A stretch of 64,000 nt of DNA from an uncultured bacterium. GTDB lineage: Bacteria; Planctomycetota; UBA8108; UBA1146. Position numbers and translations under genes: made by a program. Below are positions 8,131-16,598 of the stretch, in pieces. Within the stretch, counting starts at the first letter, position 1, and every line of letters begins with the position of its first letter. The notes under the pieces are model-generated. The model saw only the letters and a program-made list of their open reading frames with translations, had not been told where the DNA came from and ran no database searches. The stretch spans positions 55,550 through 119,549 of the forward strand of contig CAJXMG010000001.1 in assembly GCA_913056395.1 (NCBI GenBank). The letters are read 5' to 3'.

Positions 8131-8682
8131 ATGGTGCCCAAAAAGTCCACGTCCAAAGTGATTACTTCTCAAAAGCCCGGCCGTAAAAATTCCTACACAG
8201 ATGCATTCAGGCGCAAAGTAGTGACCTACTCCGTGAAAAACGGAATCATTGCGGCTGCCGAAAAGTTTTCTGTTTCCACGCCCAGTGTGACCAATTGGCG
8301 CAAGGATTTTGGAGTAACCCGTGCGACAAAAGAGGCCGCCGTCGCAGGTAAAAAGGTTGTCCTCCCCAAAAAACCGGTCAGCAAGCCTGTCCCTTCCGGT
8401 CGCAAAAATTATCCGGATACCTTCCGTGAGGAAGTGGCCCGCTTTTCCGCTCTTGAGGGAGTGGAGAAAACTGCCCTTCGATTCGGGGTCAGTGCTCCGA
8501 GTGTGACCAACTGGCGGCGTGAGTTTGGAATCAATCGCGAGACCCGTGACAAGATCCGTAAGGAACATGAAAAGATGGGGATCACCAGTGAAAAAACACT
8601 GGGAAAAAAAGAGATTCTGAAGGTCCGCCGGCAGGTTGAGAAATCATTGGAATTGTTGGACAGTCTTCTGGAAAAAATGTGA
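8131..8682 (+). CDS. Small basic protein with two tandem transposase-like helix-turn-helix repeats
   Basis: The 183 residues contain an internal duplication. Residues 17-62 and 90-134 are two copies of the same HTH unit; both begin with GRKN and end with PSVTNWR followed by a short FG stretch. The unit resembles the N-terminal HTH of IS3/IS630-type transposases, but no catalytic domain follows. The linker and N-terminus are Lys-rich, and residues 158-182 form a probable coiled coil. The start at 8131 has GGAAG 7 bases upstream; the frame is open from 8047. It is probably a DNA-binding protein, domesticated or a nucleoid or regulatory factor. It stands alone beside an AT-rich gap. Confidence 0.7.
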   Translation: MVPKKSTSKVITSQKPGRKNSYTDAFRRKVVTYSVKNGIIAAAEKFSVSTPSVTNWRKDFGVTRATKEAAVAGKKVVLPKKPVSKPVPSGRKNYPDTFREEVARFSALEGVEKTALRFGVSAPSVTNWRREFGINRETRDKIRKEHEKMGITSEKTLGKKEILKVRRQVEKSLELLDSLLEKM

Positions 8683-8766
8683 TCACGGGAGGTTTGACGC
8701 CTCCACTCTTCACTCATCAGGGGCGGTCTGATTCCACCCACTGTTTTATTGAAATGGAATCTGGCA

Positions 8767-9753
8767 ATGCCCAGAGATGGCCACGGCAGAATCATCGATT
8801 ACATGCGGATCTCGGTGATGGATCGTTGCAATCTGCGTTGCAGTTATTGCATGCCACTCGAAGGTTTGAAGTTTCTTCCGGAGGAGAATCTGTTGACCGC
8901 CGCCGAGATCGGATTGGTCACAGAAGCCGCAGTTTCTGCCGGTTTCCGCAAATTCCGTATAACCGGTGGTGAGCCGACGCTGCGCAAGGATCTCACCGAG
9001 ATCGTCAGCCGTATGAGAGCAGTGGCTCCCGAGGCAGACATCGCCATGACCACAAATGGCATCCTTCTCCCGGGGTTGGCGGAAGATCTGAAGAGTGCCG
9101 GTCTGAATCGGGTCAACATTCATCTGGACACACTCGATGGTGAGCGAGTTCGTCAAATCATGCGTCTAGCGGATATCGACAAAATTCTTGCGGGAATCGA
9201 TGCCGCGTCCGCAGCCGGTCTGACTCCCATCAAACTGAACTCTGTGGTGGTCCGGGATCTCAATGACAATGACCTCGTGGAAATGGCACGCCTTACCATC
9301 GATCAACCGATTCATGTCCGGTTCATCGAGTTGATGCCGTTTGGGAGTGGAGAGCCGGAAGAGATCGCACGGCAGCAAGTCGTGCCTTCAGCAGAGAGTC
9401 GGCAGAAGATTGAAGCAGCTCTCGGTGAGTTGATTCCCGATCCTTCCCCTGATCCGGCGGATGAGAGTCGCAACTTTCGCTTCGCCAATGCCCAGGGAAA
9501 CATTGGTTTCATCAGCCCCGTCAGCGATCCCTTTTGCGGATTCTGTAATCGCGTTCGACTTTCGGCGGAGGGCAAACTTCTTTTGTGCCTGCTGAGAGAC
9601 GACGAGGCTGATTTGCGATCCGTGATTCGTTCGGGGGGCGGAGTCAAAGCGATTCGCGATGCTCTCAGTAAAGCCATCCTTCAAAAACCTGTGGGGCATG
9701 CCCTCGATCAGGGGATTCACTCCAGCCGTCGCATGCACGAAATAGGCGGCTAG
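8767..9753 (+). CDS. moaA: GTP 3',8-cyclase MoaA
   Basis: MoaA is the radical-SAM enzyme that starts molybdenum-cofactor synthesis, converting GTP to 3',8-cyclo-7,8-dihydro-GTP. From the ATG at 8767 (328 residues) the SAM-cluster motif CNLRCSYC gives C21, C25 and C28. FRITGGEPTLRKDL is the typical second strand. The C-terminal cluster ligands lie in FCGFCNRVRLSAEGK, with a later Cys in LLLCLL. The protein ends in Gly-Gly, the conserved MoaA tail that enters the active site. A TTG at 8749 would add six residues. The other moa genes are at 1052-1722, so the pathway is split within the window. Confidence 0.94.
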   Translation: MPRDGHGRIIDYMRISVMDRCNLRCSYCMPLEGLKFLPEENLLTAAEIGLVTEAAVSAGFRKFRITGGEPTLRKDLTEIVSRMRAVAPEADIAMTTNGILLPGLAEDLKSAGLNRVNIHLDTLDGERVRQIMRLADIDKILAGIDAASAAGLTPIKLNSVVVRDLNDNDLVEMARLTIDQPIHVRFIELMPFGSGEPEEIARQQVVPSAESRQKIEAALGELIPDPSPDPADESRNFRFANAQGNIGFISPVSDPFCGFCNRVRLSAEGKLLLCLLRDDEADLRSVIRSGGGVKAIRDALSKAILQKPVGHALDQGIHSSRRMHEIGG

Positions 9754-9762
9754 GAGAAGTTT

Positions 9763-10266
9763 TTGAAGCTGATCCTGCGAATCCTGCCGATCCTTCTGGT
9801 TCTTGTAATTCTCATTCAGTGGTTTGTGATCGGTGTCGCTCCACCCAGAGAGCGAATCATCGATTCGATCATGGGAATGCAGGAAGGTTTTAATGAACAG
9901 CGAGCCGGAGACGTGCTGGTTCATTGCACCGAAGATTTCTCTGAATCGACCTACAACATGGATGCCTCCTCATTTCGGGGAGCACTCTTCAGAATTTTTA
10001 TGGGCCAACGGAACAAAAGTGATCAGTCATTTTTGTGGCGTGTGGAGGTTCAGCAGGAAGAGGTGACCATCGATCCGGATCCGGAGGGTGAAGGGGTCAT
10101 GAATGTAGACGTCTCTGCACCGGTGCACTTTTTTCGGGTCGCCAACCCGGGATCACCTCCTGTTTGGATCATGCGCATTCGGGCCCAGGCGATTCGCCAG
10201 GAGAATGGAGACTGGAAGTTTCGGAGTGCCAGCTTCAAAACAGTTCAGGGTCGGATGCCCTTCTAG
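9763..10266 (+). CDS. Membrane-anchored hypothetical protein
   Basis: The 167 residues begin with a strong hydrophobic helix (residues 3-24, rich in Leu, Val and Ile), an uncleaved anchor or signal peptide. The remainder is a soluble alpha/beta domain with the order helix, then several strands ending in WKFRSASF. This resembles the NTF2/SnoaL-like fold, but I cannot assign a family. The start is a TTG with AGGAGAAG just upstream. It begins 9 bases after moaA and is probably co-transcribed with it, which does not by itself link it to cofactor synthesis. It converges on the ABC permease gene, 32 bases away. Confidence 0.65.
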   Translation: MKLILRILPILLVLVILIQWFVIGVAPPRERIIDSIMGMQEGFNEQRAGDVLVHCTEDFSESTYNMDASSFRGALFRIFMGQRNKSDQSFLWRVEVQQEEVTIDPDPEGEGVMNVDVSAPVHFFRVANPGSPPVWIMRIRAQAIRQENGDWKFRSASFKTVQGRMPF

Positions 10267-10298
10267 GGGGGGGAAATTCGAAATCTGCTGACTTCGAC

Positions 10299-11243
10299 TT
10301 AGCCCACATCCCGGCGTTCAAAGAGCGCAACACCCAATCCGAGCATACCGAGGATCGTCAGAAGTCCCCAAACGCAGGCCCACATGAGCGAGGCCATACT
10401 GACATCTCCGCCCCGTATCAGGCCATCTGAAATCCACAATCGCTGCAGGTCAGGAACAAATCGGGACCAGGTCTCCCCAACTCCCCATGAGCCAGCGAGG
10501 ATCCCTGAAAAAAGGGTTCCCACGGTGACCGCAAGCGTCGCAGGTGTTGGCAGTCGGGTGGAAGCGGTCAGGGCGATCGCTGAGAGAACGAGCACTGCCA
10601 AATGAACCAACAGCATCGCTGCGAAAATGTTGGTACTCACCTGCTGAAGGGGAGAGATCCATGCTCCCTCCGGTGAGAGGCTGAGGCTGACCCAAGCTGC
10701 GATATTGAGAAGCAGTGCACAGGCCGGGGACAAGGCCGCTGGAAAGTTTCGCCCGCGGCGATGTTGAAGGGTGGCGAAGAGCAGAGCGAGTAGAAGCCCC
10801 ATACTCGCAATCAGGAGTACGGGGATTTCGTCCGCAATGAATCGTGAGTGTATTGTTCGGTGACGAATCGCAAGTAGCAGCGTTGCGACCCAGGACAGTT
10901 GTGCAAGGGTCAGCGCTCCTGCGATGCCCAGAAATTTTCCGGATAGAAGGATCCAGCGAGGGACTGGTTTGGAGAGTAGCACCATCACGGTTCGGCGGCG
11001 AATCTCATCCCCGAGGCTGGACGCCGCTGTGAATCCACCCAGAAAAAGACCGACAGCAAGCATCGAGCTAAGGCTGATATCAACAAGAAGACGGTTTTCG
11101 TCACCCAATGCAAAGGAACTGAGAACCGGGGATACAGCGATCAAACCGATGCCAGTGAGCAAGAGCACAGCATGGAATGATGGCCGCAGGGCCTCGGTAA
11201 ACGCCGAGCGGGCAATCAAAAGAAGTGTCTTCCGATTTTCCAT
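10299..11243 (-). CDS. ABC-2 type permease, six-helix
   Basis: This is an inner-membrane protein of about 314 residues with six hydrophobic segments. Helix 1 is near residue 20; helix 2 is followed by the cytoplasmic DEIRRRTVMVLLSKP, the typical ABC-2 coupling sequence; the last helix ends in a short basic tail. The ATG at 11243 is preceded by GAGAGGA; an upstream open frame to 11357 overlaps the divergent ATPase start and is not needed. It probably pairs with the ATPase encoded divergently from 11356, giving an exporter with two different permease subunits (this one and 12279-13715). Substrate unknown. Confidence 0.8.
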   Translation of the reverse strand: MENRKTLLLIARSAFTEALRPSFHAVLLLTGIGLIAVSPVLSSFALGDENRLLVDISLSSMLAVGLFLGGFTAASSLGDEIRRRTVMVLLSKPVPRWILLSGKFLGIAGALTLAQLSWVATLLLAIRHRTIHSRFIADEIPVLLIASMGLLLALLFATLQHRRGRNFPAALSPACALLLNIAAWVSLSLSPEGAWISPLQQVSTNIFAAMLLVHLAVLVLSAIALTASTRLPTPATLAVTVGTLFSGILAGSWGVGETWSRFVPDLQRLWISDGLIRGGDVSMASLMWACVWGLLTILGMLGLGVALFERRDVG

Positions 11244-11355
11244 TCGATCCTCTCGAATTCGATTTGCAGGATTGTTCGAGTTCACTCTCCGTGCCCTTAT
11301 ACTATCCATCCCGGTCAACGGGAAAGCCATCTGGTTTGGGAAGGGAGATAAGCCC

Positions 11356-12282
11356 ATGTCAACGACTGTGATCCAAGTGGATGGCCTTTGGAAAATATTT
11401 CGGGACTTTTGGCTGCGCCCTCGTGTTCATGCTCTCAAGGGGATTGATCTGCAGGTGAATGAGGGAGAAGTCTTCGGATTTCTTGGGCCCAACGGATCTG
11501 GCAAGTCGACCACGATTCAAATCTTGCTCGGGCTCCAGTTTCCTACCCGGGGCAAAGTGACTGTTCTGGGATCTGATCCCGGTTCAGTCGAATGTAAAAA
11601 GAGGATCGGTTATCTGCCGGAAGATTCTGTTTTCTACCCCTTTTTGACCGGTCGTGAAATGCTCTCCCTTTGTGCCCGGCTGAGCCATGTTTCCAAAAAT
11701 GATCGGGATCAGCGAGTTGAGGAACTCCTCGAAATGGTCGGTTTGACCGCTGCCGCTGATCGTGAAATTGGCGACTACTCCAAGGGAATGCAGCGCCGGA
11801 TCGGAGTGGCTCAGGCATTGGTCCACGATCCCGATCTTGTCATTCTGGATGAACCGACCAACGGTCTCGATCCGATCGGAGTTCGGCAGGTCAAGGATTG
11901 GATCCGCGGATTGAAAAAACGTGGCAAAACCATCCTTATTACCAGCCACCTGCTTGCGGATGTGGAAGAGGTTTGTGATCGGGTTTCGATCCTCTATGGC
12001 GGAAAAGTACAAAGCGAAGGTGCTGTGAAAGAGATTCTGGAGCACCAGGGGCGCAGCGAGTGGATCACGCAGAGTCCCGGTGAATCCCAGCGCAAGGAAC
12101 TTGACCGGGCATTTGCTGACCAGGGTGTCGAGGTTTTTTCAGTCGACACCAGCCGCAGGACACTGGAAGACAAGTTTCTCGAAACGGTTCAGTCAGCCCG
12201 GGAAGATGGTCAGGAAACTGAGGGGGCGGAATATGGTGGGCAACTGCCAGCGTTCCTCAGCGGTCCGGAGGAATCCTCTTGA
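11356..12282 (+). CDS. ABC transporter ATP-binding protein
   Basis: This is the 308-residue cytoplasmic ATPase of an ABC-2 exporter. Walker A GPNGSGKST is at 44-52, the signature YSKGMQRR at 141-148, and Walker B LVILDE at 161-166, followed by the D-loop and a switch His in ITSHLL. The C-terminal 70 residues form the extra domain common in CcmA/NatA-like ATPases. The ATG at 11356 has GGGAGA about 8 bases upstream; the frame is open much further upstream, but that part is antisense to the divergent permease. Its TGA overlaps the TTG start of the next permease, so the exporter genes are coupled. Confidence 0.93.
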   Translation: MSTTVIQVDGLWKIFRDFWLRPRVHALKGIDLQVNEGEVFGFLGPNGSGKSTTIQILLGLQFPTRGKVTVLGSDPGSVECKKRIGYLPEDSVFYPFLTGREMLSLCARLSHVSKNDRDQRVEELLEMVGLTAAADREIGDYSKGMQRRIGVAQALVHDPDLVILDEPTNGLDPIGVRQVKDWIRGLKKRGKTILITSHLLADVEEVCDRVSILYGGKVQSEGAVKEILEHQGRSEWITQSPGESQRKELDRAFADQGVEVFSVDTSRRTLEDKFLETVQSAREDGQETEGAEYGGQLPAFLSGPEESS

Positions 12283-13715
12283 GCCTGTGGTTCTCCACTC
12301 CTGTTGCCCTGCTCTTACTGTGGGGGATGCTTGCTGCCTTGCAGTTTGTGGTCCGCAAGGGAGGCAGTCTTGCCGCGGTGACAGAGGTCATGGTGGCAGA
12401 AGTCTGGCGCAGGAGATTTCTTCCGATTGCCGGTTTGATTCTGATCGCTGGTCTGGTTTGCCTGCCCTTCATATTGGGAGTCGAGACTGAAAACCCGGAT
12501 GACCGCCGAACCCTTTTGCAATACGGTCAGGGTTGGACGGGCCTGGTCACTCTGGCCTCGATCCTCATCATGGGCTGCTCGACTCTGGCAGATGAAAGGT
12601 CCAGCGGCCGTTTGGGTTATTTGTCACTGCGACCTGGATTAACGTTGCGCTGGTTACCGGGTAAATGGCTCGGAATGATCTGTTCCGCCATGATTCTTTT
12701 GATTCCTGCGACCTGGTTGTTGATTTCCCAAGTCAACGATTCCGAAGGACGCTGGGACAATCCTTCCACAGTTCTCCCCGTTACAGCGGACCAGTTTTTG
12801 GTGACCGATGAAGACGTAGAGTTTTTTCTGCTTCTCAAGCTGGAGGAGAGTCCGCTGGAATGGGGGCAATTCTCAGAAGAAGAGGGGCGAGCCAGAGCAA
12901 GACAACTTCTTCAGCGGGAGGCCCGCTCGATAGCACTGGGATCCACGGCATACCTGGATTTCACCCTTCCAGAAGGGGTCCTTTTGCAATCCGGTTCCTC
13001 AGATGCAATGCAATTGAGTCTGCGTCCAGCTTTGGGCAAGGCCCATCGATCGCGTGTGGCCAGGCTGAGAGTTTCCGGTGAAAATTTCAGTCGTGATTTG
13101 CTCATCACTAATGGGCAACGGATCTCTTTGGAGATCCCTTCTGGCCTGGTCCGGAATGACAAGGTCTCTCTGGAAGTGAAATTCCTCGGGGCAGTCGCAG
13201 AAGAAGTGAACATTCCTTCTTTGTATTGGATCGACAGGAATGCCGTAGAACTGCAGGTTCCCAAAGGAACACTCATGGGGGCGCTGATTCGATCCCAATT
13301 GTTATTGTTGGCCCGCAGTGCATTCGTCGCGGCCCTCTCCCTTGCTGTTTCAACCTTTCTGGGATTCCCTGTGGCCACCTTGTTGGTGTTTTGCTTTTTG
13401 CTGGCTGCTACCGGTGGAGGATTCGTGGGGGCCTTCGAGGAGACTGGTCCACAAACGATGGTGGATCCACGTCAGGAGTCCGATTCGAGAAAGTTGATCG
13501 ATCTGCTGGCTTTGGGTGGGGAGAAAATCGTTCACAGCCTTGGTGACTGGAAACTTAGTTCCAGAGCGGAGCAGGTTTCAGCAGGTGAATACATCGATTG
13601 GGAGGACGTTTGGGGGGGAGTCTTCCGATTGGCAGGAGTCTGGTCTTTCCTGGCTTTGTTACTCGGATCATTCCTGCTTTCCAGTCAGGAAAAATCGACG
13701 GGGGATGACCGGTGA
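12279..13715 (+). CDS. ABC-2 type permease with large extracytoplasmic domain
   Basis: The protein has 478 residues. Four or five hydrophobic segments lie in the first 150 residues, with ADERSSGRLGYLSLRP as the ABC-2 coupling loop after helix 3. Residues about 155-320 are hydrophilic and beta-rich, most likely outside the cytoplasm, and are followed by a helical hairpin and a last helix near the C-terminus. The TTG start overlaps the ATPase stop (TTGA) and has GGAGG 8 bases upstream. The stop overlaps the next gene. Such a large inserted domain is unusual for ABC-2 permeases and may bind the cargo or a partner. Confidence 0.78.
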   Translation: MSLWFSTPVALLLLWGMLAALQFVVRKGGSLAAVTEVMVAEVWRRRFLPIAGLILIAGLVCLPFILGVETENPDDRRTLLQYGQGWTGLVTLASILIMGCSTLADERSSGRLGYLSLRPGLTLRWLPGKWLGMICSAMILLIPATWLLISQVNDSEGRWDNPSTVLPVTADQFLVTDEDVEFFLLLKLEESPLEWGQFSEEEGRARARQLLQREARSIALGSTAYLDFTLPEGVLLQSGSSDAMQLSLRPALGKAHRSRVARLRVSGENFSRDLLITNGQRISLEIPSGLVRNDKVSLEVKFLGAVAEEVNIPSLYWIDRNAVELQVPKGTLMGALIRSQLLLLARSAFVAALSLAVSTFLGFPVATLLVFCFLLAATGGGFVGAFEETGPQTMVDPRQESDSRKLIDLLALGGEKIVHSLGDWKLSSRAEQVSAGEYIDWEDVWGGVFRLAGVWSFLALLLGSFLLSSQEKSTGDDR

Positions 13716-15220
13716 ATCATCGATCCGTTCTCAAACCACTGCTCTTCTCATTGCTTTGCTTTCTTATGGCGGCAGCAAGCACCGTTCCACTTGACCGGCA
13801 CTATCGTCAGGACCGATTGGCCCTACCCGTATCTGCAGCAGCAGGTGTTCCTGCGGATGTGTTGCTTCTGCAACAGTCATTGGGAGCTTTTCGTGGTTGG
13901 GCCATCAATGCATTGTGGCTGAAAGCGCTCGAGCGCAGGGATCAGGGTGAACTTCATGAATCCCTCGAATTGGCTCGCTGGATTCTCAAGTTGCAGCCCT
14001 ATTTTCCGCGGGTATGGAATTTCCAGTCATGGCTCCTGGCGTTTGAATTGGCCCTGGATACACGGGATCCCCAAGAGAGATGGAATTGGGTCAGTGAATC
14101 CATCCGTTTGCTGCGCACTGAAGGACTGAGATCGAATCCTCTCAGTGACGAAATTCATCGACAGTTGTCATATCTGTTCTGGTTTAAACTGGGTGAGAGC
14201 AGGGACGACGCTGCACCTTTCTTCAGGCGTGAATTGTATAGGCAGTGGCAAGAGATCCTCGGAGTGGGGGCTGATCAGTCCGTATCGCAGAAGGATCTTC
14301 TTCGTGATCTGGACCCTGAAAAGCGATCATTCATCATCGAGGATCTCAACATGGATCCCCAGTTGATGATGGAGATCAGCGATCGATTTCCTGGGCTCGA
14401 TTGGCGCGTGCCCGCAAGCCATGCGATTTACTGGGCGATTCAGGGATTTCTTCGACAGGAAACCGGGGAGATATCGCCGAGATTAACCGATGACCTGTTT
14501 GCTTCGGCATTGTTCTCGAGCCATGTGCGAATTGGTCTTCAGCAGTTGATCGTCCATGGACGACCGTTTGTATCAGAGACCACGGGAGATCTGATTGCGA
14601 ATGGACCTGTCCCGGAACTTCTTCCGGTCTTTCTGCGTTCCCTTGAAGCGTTGGGTGGGGGCGAAATCCCTGACGAGTTCAGGGAGCGGGCACAGGAAAT
14701 CGTGACTGACACCGCTCTTCAGGCCTGGCTATTGGGTGAAGATGATTTGTCGGTGGAGATCCTTTCTCTTTTGGAGAGGTTTGGTATTGAACCGGTGAAA
14801 GACCCGGCAAATCTGGTGGGTCACCTGGCAGAAGTGGTTCGCGGGAAATTGGATCCGGATGAGCCTGTGACGATGATCTCGATTCCGATTATGGCCAGGG
14901 GATTGATCGCCTTGTCGGGTGGGGGGCTTCAAATCGAGTACACTCGGGGGAGTCAGATCGTCGAACTGCTCGAATCCGGGTTGAGTGCAAATGAGATTCA
15001 GCGCAGTCGTGCGCTCTCCATCGCAGAGGCCCTGAGGAGCCCCAGGGCCAGTGCACCCCTTTCCGTGAAGCAGCAAATTTGGCAGAATTTGCCCGAGGCG
15101 TTTCGTCAGGGATTGGATGCGGGAACACGCAGTGTGTTGCGAGACGACGCCCGCAAGAGTGGTGCGGATCCGAATCAGTTGTTTCCTGGTCTGGAGTCTT
15201 CCGCAGGGAAGGATCGCTGA
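13712..15220 (+). CDS. Conserved hypothetical exported protein linked to ABC exporter
   Basis: The 502-residue protein starts at a GTG that overlaps the permease stop (GTGA). Residues 8-24 are hydrophobic and end in AAASTV, a signal peptide or anchor. The body is helix-rich. An early segment with WAINALWLKA and LARWILKLQPYFPRVWNFQ looks like TPR-type helical pairs, and the C-terminal third is also helical. No catalytic motif is visible. Being last in the ATPase-permease-this gene run, it is probably an accessory factor of that exporter on the outer face of the membrane. Function not assignable. Confidence 0.7.
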   Translation: MNHRSVLKPLLFSLLCFLMAAASTVPLDRHYRQDRLALPVSAAAGVPADVLLLQQSLGAFRGWAINALWLKALERRDQGELHESLELARWILKLQPYFPRVWNFQSWLLAFELALDTRDPQERWNWVSESIRLLRTEGLRSNPLSDEIHRQLSYLFWFKLGESRDDAAPFFRRELYRQWQEILGVGADQSVSQKDLLRDLDPEKRSFIIEDLNMDPQLMMEISDRFPGLDWRVPASHAIYWAIQGFLRQETGEISPRLTDDLFASALFSSHVRIGLQQLIVHGRPFVSETTGDLIANGPVPELLPVFLRSLEALGGGEIPDEFRERAQEIVTDTALQAWLLGEDDLSVEILSLLERFGIEPVKDPANLVGHLAEVVRGKLDPDEPVTMISIPIMARGLIALSGGGLQIEYTRGSQIVELLESGLSANEIQRSRALSIAEALRSPRASAPLSVKQQIWQNLPEAFRQGLDAGTRSVLRDDARKSGADPNQLFPGLESSAGKDR

Positions 15221-15268
15221 CCAGAAATGGCTGAAATGCTGAAGAGTGAAAAGTCAGGAGGAGTTCAC

Positions 15269-16330
15269 GTGGCCGATCTAATTCAGCAGATGCCCAAAGT
15301 GCAGCTGCACGACCACCTCGATGGTGGCTTGAGACCGGAAACGATTCTGGAACTGGCAGACGCTCAAGGAGTGACTCTACCCGAGTCTGATCCGTCTGCG
15401 CTGGGGGAGTGGTTTTTCCGTGGTGCGGCCCAGGGGGATCTTCCCAAGTATCTTGAGGGATTCGCGGTAACCACTGCGGTGATGCAGGATGAAGAATCGT
15501 TGAAGAGAATTGCCTGTGAACATGTCGAAGACCTGTCGCGGGATGGTGTGATTTACGGAGAGATCCGCTTTGCCCCTGTGCTACATACCGCCGGGGGATT
15601 GTCGATGGAACAGGTATTGGAAGCGGTTCTCGAAGGGGTTCGTATCGGCAGTGAGTCGACAGGAACCGTTGCGAGGGTCATCGTTTGCTCCCTACGTCAC
15701 ATGGACCCTGCGATTTCTCTTGACTCCGCAAAGGTGGCTGTTCAATTCCGCGATCGGGGTGTCGTCGGCTTTGATCTTGCTGGCGATGAATCGGGACATC
15801 CTCCTGCGGATCACAACGATGCCTTTCAATTTCTGCGTCAGAAAAATTTCAATATCACCATTCATGCAGGAGAGGCATTCGGTCTTTCATCCATTTGGCA
15901 GGCGATCCAACATTGCGGAGCCCATCGCATCGGTCATGCAACCCGGCTGGTGGAGGACGATACGGTTCCTGGTGACCACCGGGGCACATTGGGAGAGTAC
16001 ATCCTTGATCACAGGATCCCCCTCGAGATGTGTCTCTCTTCCAATCTGCATACCGGAGCCGTCACCGATCTGAAAGCACATCCGTTTCCCCGATACCTTC
16101 GCGAGGGTTACCGGGTGGCGCTGAATGTGGACAACACCCTGATGTCGAAAACCACACTGACTCGGGAGTGGGAGCTCGCCAGAGACCTGTTCTCGCTGGA
16201 TCTTCAGGATTTCGAGAGGATTGCCATCAACGGGGTCAAAGGGGCATTTTGCGAGCACTCTTTGCGAAAGACCCTGATTCAGGACCAAATCGTGCCTCGT
16301 TTCCGGGCACTTCAGGGCGATGCGAGTTGA
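15269..16330 (+). CDS. add: Adenosine deaminase
   Basis: The enzyme deaminates adenosine to inosine in purine salvage, using one zinc ion. From the GTG at 15269 the protein has 353 residues. LHDHLDGG holds the two zinc His (14 and 16), HAGEAFG has the third His and the catalytic Glu, HRIGHATRL gives the next His, and NVDNTLMS has the zinc Asp. The residue after that Asp is Asn, not the usual Asp; from memory the DN form is typical of an actinobacterial-like ADA group. The GTG is chosen because AGGAGGAG ends 5 bases upstream; an in-frame ATG at 15227 lacks such a signal. Confidence 0.9.
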   Translation: MADLIQQMPKVQLHDHLDGGLRPETILELADAQGVTLPESDPSALGEWFFRGAAQGDLPKYLEGFAVTTAVMQDEESLKRIACEHVEDLSRDGVIYGEIRFAPVLHTAGGLSMEQVLEAVLEGVRIGSESTGTVARVIVCSLRHMDPAISLDSAKVAVQFRDRGVVGFDLAGDESGHPPADHNDAFQFLRQKNFNITIHAGEAFGLSSIWQAIQHCGAHRIGHATRLVEDDTVPGDHRGTLGEYILDHRIPLEMCLSSNLHTGAVTDLKAHPFPRYLREGYRVALNVDNTLMSKTTLTREWELARDLFSLDLQDFERIAINGVKGAFCEHSLRKTLIQDQIVPRFRALQGDAS

Positions 16331-16598
16331 ACGGCAGCGGGACTTCGTAGATACTGAATCGCTACCCAAAGGGCAATGATCCACTCAGAAACCGTCCTTC
16401 CTGTTCTTTGAACAGGTTGTCGGAAGCGGTTTTCCCAATCGTGCTCAGGCCCCTTGAACCATGAAGCCATTTGAGCCTTGCTTCCTGAACAGGTCGACTC
16501 GCCTTTCTGAAATCTGGTGTTGAGTCGATTCAAGCCCCAAACCGTCGATGGCGGGGGCATCAGGACAGGTGCAGATTTTGAATGACGGAGCTTAATAA

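Noticed and set aside
8131..8682. Insertion sequence based on transposase-like HTH units
   Set aside because: No DDE domain, terminal inverted repeats or target duplication found; treated as a stand-alone DNA-binding protein.
16312..16560. Minus-strand open frame between adenosine deaminase and aconitase
   Set aside because: Low-complexity composition with no domain; it overlaps the end of the deaminase gene.
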